In this document: positions 1-5,396 of the stretch, in pieces
Numbering within the stretch: position 1 is the stretch's first letter
Layout: every line of letters begins with the position of its first letter
NCBI GenBank assembly: GCA_944351315.1
Contig: CALVPL010000053.1
Coordinates: 1-9,824, forward strand
Length of the DNA: 9,824 nucleotides
Direction: 5' to 3'
Source of the DNA: an uncultured Bacilli bacterium
GTDB lineage: Bacteria; Bacillota_I; Bacilli_A; RF39; UBA660
The notes under the pieces: model-generated
Told to the model about the DNA's origin: nothing
Database searches by the model: none
What the model saw: only the letters and a program-made list of their open reading frames with translations
Program-made: the position numbers and the translations under genes

Positions 1-1250
1 CGTGATGGATGACGAAGTTTTCTTAAAGCTTTTGCTTCAATTTGTCTTATTCTTTCGCGAGTAACATTAAATCTTTTTCCAACTTCCTCTAATGTATGGC
101 TTGTTCCATCAATAAGTCCAAAACGTAATTCTAAAACTTCTTGTTCTCTTTCTTGTAAAGTTTCTAAAACAGCTTTAATTTCTTCTTTTAAAATCTCATT
201 TGTTGCATATTCTTCTGGTGTCATGGCATTGACATCTTTTACAAAATCGCCTAAATGAGAATCGTCTTCTTCACCAATTGGTGTTTCTAATGAAACTGGA
301 TCTTGACTAATTTTAATGACATCTCTTACTTTTTCAACACTGATACCCATTTTTTTAGCGATTTCTTCTTCGGAAGGTTCTCTATTTAATTCAAGGGTAA
401 GTTGTCTTTGAATACGAGCCATTTTATTGATTGTTTCTACCATATGAACTGGAACACGAATTGTTCTTGCTTGATCGGCCAATGCTCTTGTTATGGCTTG
501 ACGAATCCACCAAGTAGCGTAGGTAGAAAATTTGTACCCTTTATCGTAATCGAATTTGTCAACGGCTTTCATAAGGCCAATATTTCCTTCTTGGATTAAA
601 TCTAGGAATAATAAGCCTCGACCAACATATCTTTTCGCGATAGAAACTACTAAACGCAAGTTGGATTCAGCTAAACGATTTTTGGCTTCTTCATCGCCAT
701 TAGCTACACGAATAGAAAGATCCATTTCTTCTTCAGGAGTTAATAAGGAAATACGACCGATTTCTTTTAAGTACATTCTTACTGGATCGTTGATGTTTAT
801 GTCTTTAGTGATTTCGGCATCATTTAAAATGCCTGTTCCACCTTCGTCAGCTTTTGCTTCATCATCTTCACCAACTATTTCAATATTATTTTCCATTAAA
901 GTATTATATAAATCATCCAATGAATCGTTATCTACTTCTAATCCTTTTAAAGACTCAGCAATTTCTTCAAATGTTACAAATCCTTTTTCTGTTCCTTTTT
1001 TTACTAATTCGTTTTTACGTTCGTCAAACGATTTAATTTCCTTAACTTTTTTAACACCACTTTTTGCCTTTGCTGGGGCCTTATCTAATAATTCAATATG
1101 TAAATCTTCAATTTCTTTTTGAAATTTTATAACCTCTTCTTCACTTACTTTGCATTCTTTTGTAATTTCAACTACATCTTGTATTAAAATATACCCATCT
1201 ACTTTTCCTTTTTCAATCAACTCGTTTTTTTTCATTTCAAACTTAGTCAT
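1..1250 (-). CDS. rpoD: Housekeeping RNA polymerase sigma factor (RpoD/SigA), 3' end truncated by the window edge
   Basis: Primary sigma factor that directs RNA polymerase to vegetative promoters. 416 residues are visible. Region 1.2 begins at about residue 154 (DPVRMYLKEIG). Region 2 spans about 190-262, with the core-binding and -10-recognition segments FLDLIQEGN (215-223) and KFSTYATWWIRQAI (240-253). Region 3 follows from VPVHMVETINK (266-276), and the region 4.2 helix-turn-helix ends in VTRERIRQIEAKALRKLRHPS (396-416). In Bacillus SigA only about 10-15 residues follow this point, so little is missing. The start ATG at 1250 overlaps the dnaG TGA stop as ATGA. There is no good Shine-Dalgarno sequence, which suggests translational coupling to dnaG. 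The N-terminus is longer than usual because two region-1.1-like segments stand in tandem (about 4-56 and 75-131). The family assignment is secure; the duplication is my reading of the alignment by eye. Confidence 0.97.
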   Translation of the reverse strand, partial: MTKFEMKKNELIEKGKVDGYILIQDVVEITKECKVSEEEVIKFQKEIEDLHIELLDKAPAKAKSGVKKVKEIKSFDERKNELVKKGTEKGFVTFEEIAESLKGLEVDNDSLDDLYNTLMENNIEIVGEDDEAKADEGGTGILNDAEITKDININDPVRMYLKEIGRISLLTPEEEMDLSIRVANGDEEAKNRLAESNLRLVVSIAKRYVGRGLLFLDLIQEGNIGLMKAVDKFDYDKGYKFSTYATWWIRQAITRALADQARTIRVPVHMVETINKMARIQRQLTLELNREPSEEEIAKKMGISVEKVRDVIKISQDPVSLETPIGEEDDSHLGDFVKDVNAMTPEEYATNEILKEEIKAVLETLQEREQEVLELRFGLIDGTSHTLEEVGKRFNVTRERIRQIEAKALRKLRHPS

Positions 1251-3001
1251 TCTTTCACACTTCTTTCTTTTCTTAATTCTTGTATTTTTTTCATCAAATC
1301 AACAATTTTCATACCAATACGTTCTTTTTCATTGATATCTTGCATTTTCTTTTGCTCAACTTTCATTTTTTTTAATTCATTTTCCCACATAATTTCTTTA
1401 ATGTTATTTACATAATCTTTAATACTAGTATCTTCAATATCAGGTTCTTTTATACTTTTTATGATCGCGTAAATCTCATCTTTTAAAGGACTTACTTCAG
1501 CATAGGAAAGAAAATCGGCTACTGTAATTTTCTTATGTTCATCGGCATAGTAGATAATCTCGTTAGCGATTTTACGATAATTTTCTTCTTCGAAATACCC
1601 TAGCTGTGTCTGATAAATTTTGATGTATTTTACATCGTTCATCATCCCATATAATAGTTGTTCAGCACTTTGCTCATAACGACTTTTTTTTGCTTTTTTT
1701 GGAGCTTTTTGAACTACTATTTGAGGAGATGAATCTACTTTTAATTCTTGTTTTAAGACTTCATAGGATAATTGATAGTCTGAAACAAGTTTGTTTAAAG
1801 TAATATCTATAGTTATTGGATCAGCATTTTTTAAGGAATCCAGGATGCTTCGAACATAAGAGGCCAAGTTTTCCGTGTCCCGTAAATCTTTATTTTCTTT
1901 TAAATATTCATATTGAAATTCCATAAAAGACATGGGATGACGAAGCAAGTTTTCCATGGCTTCTTTTTTATATGTCAATATGTATTCATCGGGATCTTTT
2001 TTTCCACTTAACCTAATTACATTTACTTGGATACCTGATTCTTGTAAAAGCTTACCGACACTCATAGTTGCTAAGGCTCCAGCATTGTCGTTATCCAGCA
2101 TTAAAATAACTGGAACATGAAGTTTAAAAATTAAATCGATTTGTTCTTTGGTAAGACTCGTTCCCATTAAAGCGATTGTATTTTTAAACCCATTTACGTA
2201 CATTCTAATCGCGTCCATGTTGCCTTCCACTATAATTAATTTTTTTTCTAGTCGCACAGCATCTTTAGCACGATGATAATTAAATAGTACATTGCCCTTT
2301 TTAAAAATAAGAGTTTCTTTACTATTTAAATATTTTGGCGATTGATCTTTTTTATAAACCCGACCGGTAAAGGCAACAACTTTTCCTTCTGGATTATGGA
2401 TAGGAAATAAAATACGATCTGAAAACACATCGTAATATTCTAAATTTTTTTGATTTACTAATCCGAGTTTTTCCATTTCCGATGGTGAAATATTTTTTTT
2501 ATCTAAAAAATCTCTAAGTTGATTGTTGGAAAAAGAAAGACCAATATCAAAATCTTTCATCATTTGTTCGTCAAGGCCACGATTTTTTAAATACTCTTTT
2601 GCTTCTTTACCTGGCTTAGTATTTAAATTGTTTTGATAAAAAAGCATTGCCAAATTCATGGTGTCATATTCTTTTGTAAATTTTTCAGTCTTTTTATAAG
2701 TAGTAGCAACTTGAATGGATATTCCGACTTTTGAGGCGACTTTTTGAATTGCTTCAGCAAAACTTATGTTTTCATAATCACTAACAAATTTAAACACATT
2801 GCCCGCGGCACCACAAGAAAAGCATTTAAACATTTGTTTTTCTCTTGATACACTCATACTTGGTGAGTGGTCTTGATGAAAAGGACAAACTCCAAAAAAG
2901 TTTTTTCCTTTTTGAGTAAGTGGAATGTAATCACTAATAATTTCCACGATGTCCGCTTGCTCGCGAATTTTAGCCACTTCTTCTGGTGCAATTAAAGACA
3001 T
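1247..3001 (-). CDS. dnaG: DNA primase DnaG
   Basis: Synthesises the RNA primers for chromosomal replication together with the DnaB-type helicase. Residue numbers here start from the GTG at 3007; subtract 2 for the preferred start. The N-terminal CHC2 zinc finger has ligands C41, H44, C62 and C65. The central Toprim catalytic fold has E261 (in VEGNMDAIR) and D305/D307 (in LDNDNAG). The usual glycine between the two aspartates is asparagine here. A linker near 430 leads into a charged, helical C-terminal domain, the expected helicase-binding part. The 584-residue length is normal. I prefer the ATG at 3001 over the GTG at 3007: GGGAGGAG at 3014-3007 sits 7 nt before the ATG but runs directly into the GTG. 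The stop overlaps the rpoD start. The dnaG-rpoD order is the conserved macromolecular-synthesis arrangement of Bacilli. No convincing promoter was found upstream. Confidence 0.97.
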   Translation of the reverse strand: MSLIAPEEVAKIREQADIVEIISDYIPLTQKGKNFFGVCPFHQDHSPSMSVSREKQMFKCFSCGAAGNVFKFVSDYENISFAEAIQKVASKVGISIQVATTYKKTEKFTKEYDTMNLAMLFYQNNLNTKPGKEAKEYLKNRGLDEQMMKDFDIGLSFSNNQLRDFLDKKNISPSEMEKLGLVNQKNLEYYDVFSDRILFPIHNPEGKVVAFTGRVYKKDQSPKYLNSKETLIFKKGNVLFNYHRAKDAVRLEKKLIIVEGNMDAIRMYVNGFKNTIALMGTSLTKEQIDLIFKLHVPVILMLDNDNAGALATMSVGKLLQESGIQVNVIRLSGKKDPDEYILTYKKEAMENLLRHPMSFMEFQYEYLKENKDLRDTENLASYVRSILDSLKNADPITIDITLNKLVSDYQLSYEVLKQELKVDSSPQIVVQKAPKKAKKSRYEQSAEQLLYGMMNDVKYIKIYQTQLGYFEEENYRKIANEIIYYADEHKKITVADFLSYAEVSPLKDEIYAIIKSIKEPDIEDTSIKDYVNNIKEIMWENELKKMKVEQKKMQDINEKERIGMKIVDLMKKIQELRKERSVKE

Positions 3002-3006
3002 ATACA

Positions 3007-3015
3007 CTCCTCCCT
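3007..3015 (-). promoter_or_regulatory. Ribosome binding site that decides the dnaG start
   Basis: The minus strand reads AGGGAGGAG followed by TGTAT and ATG. The GGAGG core ends 7 nt before the ATG at 3001, which is ideal. For the GTG at 3007 the SD abuts or overlaps the start codon, so initiation there is unlikely. Confidence 0.8.
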
Positions 3016-3062
3016 AAATATATATATTCCCCCTAAAATTGAATTTTCCTTTTTTTAAAGCC

Positions 3063-3090
3063 AAAAAAAATGCCAAAATCGACATTTTTT
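3063..3090 (-). terminator. Probable Rho-independent terminator after the RnfC/D-like operon
   Basis: On the minus strand an A-rich arm ending in TGTC pairs with GGCATTTTTT around the loop GATTTT. The stem is about 10 bp with one T-G wobble and is followed by further Ts (eight in all after GGCA). It lies 38 bases past the stop of the RnfD-like gene and 62 bases before the dnaG start. Being A/T-rich and nearly symmetrical, it could also act on the plus strand. It is weak, because only a few GC pairs hold the stem, so some read-through into dnaG is likely. Confidence 0.55.
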
Positions 3091-3127
3091 CTCTAAATTG
3101 ACGCTTTTTTGACACTTTTCGCATATA

Positions 3128-4000
3128 CTATAAAATGGCCTTCTTTTTGATATATATAGGTCTTAAAAGAAAACAGAGGACTTGAAATACGGCTAAAATA
3201 AGATAAGAACTGTTTTCAAAATGCCAAAAATGATAACAAAAAGCAAGGATACTTCCAAGAAAAATTCCATAGAACATCAGCCCTTTTTTGGAAACTGGTG
3301 AGTATTCATTAATCGGAGAAAGGAAGATCGCCATAAACCAAACATGACTATTTAAAAGATTTAAAAAGTAATTTCCTGTAGGAAAGATTATTTCTAACAA
3401 AAATAAAATTATTGCATAGCTAGTTAAAATCGCGATTGGTATTTCTTTTTTATAATAGATTTGATAGCTAAAGAAAGCATAGCAACATATTAAAAGCAAG
3501 ATGGAGGTTGTTCCAAAATTTCCCACTGCTCTCCCTAAGAAAACATCTAATATACCGTATAAATATGGTGTCGCGACTTCAATCGCGTTTTCGTATGGAA
3601 CATGAAAAAGAAAACCTGTTAAGATTAATAATAATTTAAAAAAAAGTATTCTATAAACAAAGACTCGAAGGCGAATATATTTTAAAGCAAAATAAAGAAC
3701 AACTAAGAGGATATATAGCCAGATTGGAAAGTTTACGGGAGTTATAAGCCCCAGTAAAATTCCTTCATACAAATGCTTGGTTAAAGGTTGTTTTTTCAAA
3801 AAATTATACAGCATTCGACCTAGGATTGCTACTGCTAAGAACACTATAGGTTTACTCGCCTCTATTAAATTCATTTTTCCCATGAAAACATAGGTCAAAC
3901 CATTTTTATAAAAGCCATACATTGCCAAGGCAATTAATAGACCGTAAAAAATATAGGTACTTTTTTTGTTTTGTTTTTCATAGTGCATGGCAATAGGCAT
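3128..4000 (-). CDS. RnfD/NqrB-like membrane subunit of an electron-transport complex
   Basis: Predicted integral membrane protein of 290 residues with about nine hydrophobic segments (roughly 16-31, 49-67, 78-106, 112-134, 163-182, 186-207, 212-230, 240-258, 265-283) and no signal peptide. I link it to the RnfD/NqrB/RnfE-type family by three matches: YEGILLGLITP (78-88), like the family's transmembrane loop before the flavin site; GNFGTTSILLLI (160-171), like its GE-TS-ALA helix; and FMAIFLSPINEYSPVSKKG (222-240), like the FMATDPVTSPVTRKG signature. In classical RnfD, FMN is covalently bound to the Thr of an S-G-A-T motif. The aligned site here is EVATP (141-145), which keeps A-T-P but not the preceding S-G. 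The start at 4000 has a perfect AAGGAGG 7 nt upstream. It lies 12 bases after the RnfC-like gene, clearly in the same operon. The function is inferred from the family; the substrate and partners are unknown. Confidence 0.75.
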   Translation of the reverse strand: MPIAMHYEKQNKKSTYIFYGLLIALAMYGFYKNGLTYVFMGKMNLIEASKPIVFLAVAILGRMLYNFLKKQPLTKHLYEGILLGLITPVNFPIWLYILLVVLYFALKYIRLRVFVYRILFFKLLLILTGFLFHVPYENAIEVATPYLYGILDVFLGRAVGNFGTTSILLLICCYAFFSYQIYYKKEIPIAILTSYAIILFLLEIIFPTGNYFLNLLNSHVWFMAIFLSPINEYSPVSKKGLMFYGIFLGSILAFCYHFWHFENSSYLILAVFQVLCFLLRPIYIKKKAIL

Positions 4001-4007
4001 ACTTTTT

Positions 4008-4014
4008 CCTCCTT
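4008..4014 (-). promoter_or_regulatory. Strong ribosome binding site of the RnfD-like gene
   Basis: AAGGAGG on the minus strand, 7 nt before the ATG at 4000 and overlapping the TAA stop of the RnfC-like gene. The overlap favours coupled or reinitiated translation and fixes the start at 4000 rather than the internal ATG four codons later. Confidence 0.8.
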
Positions 4015-5134
4015 ATAAAAATTTTTCAATATCAATATAGCTTGGGCAAATAAAGGTACATAGTCCACAGTGAATGCATTTTGAAGAAGCTTCTTTTTGC
4101 TTTTTATTCACCGATAAGTAGGGATTGCATTTAAGCGGACATATTTCGTTACATTTTCCACAGTGAACACATGGTTTTGTTTTATAATGAAGAGGGTTCA
4201 TAAAATATAAAACACGAATTTCTGGTGTTAATATAACCTCTTTTACATCGGCTGTTTCTCGGTGCATCAAACCATTTATATAAAAGTTGTATTCAGCGGT
4301 TTTAAAGTGAATGTGCTCTTTTAAAATTTCTTTTAAACTCGTGCCAATTTTTACTTCAAACACTTGAGGATTTTCTATAGCATTTCCAGTGATAGTTAAA
4401 AGAATTGTATCTCTTTTGCGATCACGAATGGTATTTAGATAAAGCTCATAGACTTCCTCAGGTCTTAGTAAAACACTATCTTCTGGAAGATGAAGGTAAC
4501 TTTTTAAGATTACTTCATGGCCAATTGGATAATAATCTGGCAAAATTTGAATGGATATTTTGGGATATGTTCCGAGATATTTTGAAAAAGCTTCAATGCT
4601 TTCACGATCGTTTTCTTTTAAATATAAGAGAACTTCATTCATTTGAAAAGTTTCTCGAAGAAGATCTAACATTTCTAAAATTTCTTGACTTTTTAGTTTA
4701 TTTAAAAAAGTTCTTGTCGCTGCATAAGGTTCGTCTTCTATCCCGTTTAAAATAAGAGTTTTTTGGTTTTTAAATTTTGACCAATCAAAATCTGGAAAGT
4801 TTTTTATTTGACTTTGAAAATTGGTTCGAATACTCATTGTTGTAAATTCTTTTACACCATTATAGGAATCTTCTTCACGATAGTCATTTTGAATTTTTAA
4901 AAATAAACCTTGACTATTTTGCAAAAAGCCAACAATTTTCCCACTTACTGGACTATATTGTTTTTTTCCTTGCCATGAATAAAGTAAATCCCCTTTTTTT
5001 ACTTTTTTATAATCTATATTTTGGCGAATTTCTTCATCAATAGGTAAATAGATATATTCCGGTTCTAAAAAAGAAGTAATTCGACTACTTACTTTTATTA
5101 AAGGATCTTTCGCAAGAGTAACTAATTTCTTCAT
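4013..5134 (-). CDS. RnfC-like iron-sulfur electron-transport protein
   Basis: Soluble or membrane-peripheral protein resembling RnfC, the NADH/ferredoxin-facing subunit of Rnf complexes. Residue numbers count from the upstream ATG at 5155. A barrel-sandwich segment lies at 52-80 (KKGDLLYSWQGKKQYSPVSG). LILNGIEDEPYAATR (134-148) matches the family's INGAECEPYLTAD, with Asp replacing the Cys. YPIGHEV (209-215) and an SLBB-like segment (251-280) follow. Two 4Fe-4S motifs close the protein: C329-C332-C335-C339-P and C360-C363-C366-C370-P. The glycine-rich loop (GLGGAGFPTH type) expected before 134 is absent. At 373-380 residues it is shorter than typical RnfC (about 440). Start is uncertain: ATG at 5155 overlaps a TATAAT box and has no SD; ATG at 5140 and 5134 are alternatives, and 5134 (MKKLV) is taken here. 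It is co-transcribed with the RnfD-like gene. Confidence 0.8.
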   Translation of the reverse strand: MKKLVTLAKDPLIKVSSRITSFLEPEYIYLPIDEEIRQNIDYKKVKKGDLLYSWQGKKQYSPVSGKIVGFLQNSQGLFLKIQNDYREEDSYNGVKEFTTMSIRTNFQSQIKNFPDFDWSKFKNQKTLILNGIEDEPYAATRTFLNKLKSQEILEMLDLLRETFQMNEVLLYLKENDRESIEAFSKYLGTYPKISIQILPDYYPIGHEVILKSYLHLPEDSVLLRPEEVYELYLNTIRDRKRDTILLTITGNAIENPQVFEVKIGTSLKEILKEHIHFKTAEYNFYINGLMHRETADVKEVILTPEIRVLYFMNPLHYKTKPCVHCGKCNEICPLKCNPYLSVNKKQKEASSKCIHCGLCTFICPSYIDIEKFL

Positions 5135-5153
5135 CCACATCACGCCTATACTC

Positions 5154-5182
5154 ATTATACAAAAAAATAAGTTGCTTGAAAA
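5154..5182 (-). promoter_or_regulatory. Probable sigma-A promoter of the RnfC/D-like operon
   Basis: A perfect TATAAT at 5159-5154 stands 17 bases after TTTTCA at 5182-5177 (4 of 6 matches to the -35 consensus). Transcription would begin near 5147. This would leave the ATG at 5155 outside the message and only a very short leader before the ATGs at 5140 and 5134. Confidence 0.55.
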
Positions 5183-5193
5183 GAAATTTTCAA
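5176..5193. repeat. Perfect inverted repeat over the -35 box (possible operator)
   Basis: TTGAAAA-GAAA-TTTTCAA on the plus strand: two 7-bp arms with a 4-base spacer. The arm at 5176-5182 covers the -35 hexamer of the promoter above. The position suits a repressor site, but an AT-rich palindrome of this size could arise by chance, and no regulator is encoded in the window. Confidence 0.4.
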
Positions 5194-5196
5194 AAC

Positions 5197-5239
5197 AAAA
5201 AAAGAAAACTATTTAATCATTAAGAAAAAATAGTTTTCT
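5197..5239 (-). terminator. Strong Rho-independent terminator upstream of the RnfC/D-like operon
   Basis: On the minus strand, GAAAACTATTT (5238-5228) pairs perfectly with AAATAGTTTTC (5214-5204), a stem of 11 bp (12 with the flanking A-T), around a 13-base loop. It is followed directly by seven Ts (5203-5197). It lies downstream of the promoter at 5306-5278 and upstream of the promoter at 5182-5154. It therefore ends a short transcript rather than the dnaJ message, which has its own terminator at 5371-5396. Confidence 0.8.
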
Positions 5240-5272
5240 CCATTAATTAACACAAAAGCAACTGCTTTTGTG
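5197..5272 (-). ncRNA. Candidate 75-nt small RNA or attenuated leader between dnaJ and the RnfC-like gene
   Basis: A good promoter (5306-5278) predicts a start near 5271. The first bases form a perfect 9-bp hairpin, CACAAAAGC (5272-5264) with GCTTTTGTG (5259-5251) and loop AGTT. An unpaired linker TTAATTAATGGAG follows, then the terminator hairpin and U-tract ending near 5197. No Shine-Dalgarno-led ORF fits. A seven-codon ATG frame (MEKTIFS, starting in the linker) has no SD. Two readings are open: a stand-alone sRNA, or a leader whose terminator attenuates read-through into the RnfC/D-like genes. I recognise no known RNA family, and I see no clear antiterminator pairing. Confidence 0.45.
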
Positions 5273-5277
5273 ATTAA

Positions 5278-5306
5278 AATATATCATATATTTTGATAAA
5301 AATCAA
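5278..5306 (-). promoter_or_regulatory. Probable sigma-A promoter of the short intergenic transcript
   Basis: TTGATT at 5306-5301, a 17-base spacer, then TATATT at 5283-5278. This is near consensus with ideal spacing, just downstream of the dnaJ terminator. It is preceded by two tandem 12-bp repeats. Confidence 0.6.
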
Positions 5307-5320
5307 GCGGAATTTATCAA

Positions 5321-5344
5321 TTTGTGAAACTTTTTGTGAAACTT
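5321..5344. repeat. Two perfect tandem 12-bp direct repeats upstream of a promoter
   Basis: TTTGTGAAACTT occurs twice without a gap (5321-5332 and 5333-5344, plus strand). The pair ends 14 bases upstream of the -35 box at 5306, where an activator would bind. TTGTGAA equals one half-site of the Rex redox-regulator operator, but Rex sites are inverted repeats and these are direct, so the resemblance may be accidental. Confidence 0.65.
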
Positions 5345-5370
5345 TAGTCCATGCTTCTTTTTCTTATGAC

Positions 5371-5396
5371 AAAAACAGCTTTTTTGTAGCTGTTTT
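5371..5396 (-). terminator. Rho-independent terminator of the dnaK-pepF-dnaJ operon
   Basis: On the minus strand, AAAACAGCT (5396-5388) and AGCTGTTTT (5380-5372) form a perfect 9-bp stem with a 7-base loop ACAAAAA and a short T run. The first arm begins inside the dnaJ stop codon (TAA at 5397-5395), so termination is immediate. Confidence 0.8.

Noticed and set aside
556..1122. A 188-codon plus-strand open frame, serine/phenylalanine-rich.
   Set aside because: It lies wholly antisense to rpoD, whose minus-strand reading is a clear family match, and its composition is that of a shadow frame.
3109..3136. Plus-strand TTGACA, 16 bases, TAAAAT: a promoter-like sequence pointing into the RnfD-like gene on the antisense strand.
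   Set aside because: No plus-strand gene or small RNA follows it, it overlaps the end of a minus-strand gene, and such AT-rich matches are common at this base composition.
5233..5250. Seven-codon ATG frame (MEKTIFS) inside the short intergenic transcript, considered as a leader peptide.
   Set aside because: It has no Shine-Dalgarno sequence, no run of regulatory codons, and lies mostly within the terminator stem.
5276..5294. AT-only palindrome AAAATATA-TCA-TATATTTT near the short-transcript promoter, considered as an operator.
   Set aside because: It is low-complexity and coincides with the -10 box and spacer, so promoter sequence explains it better.
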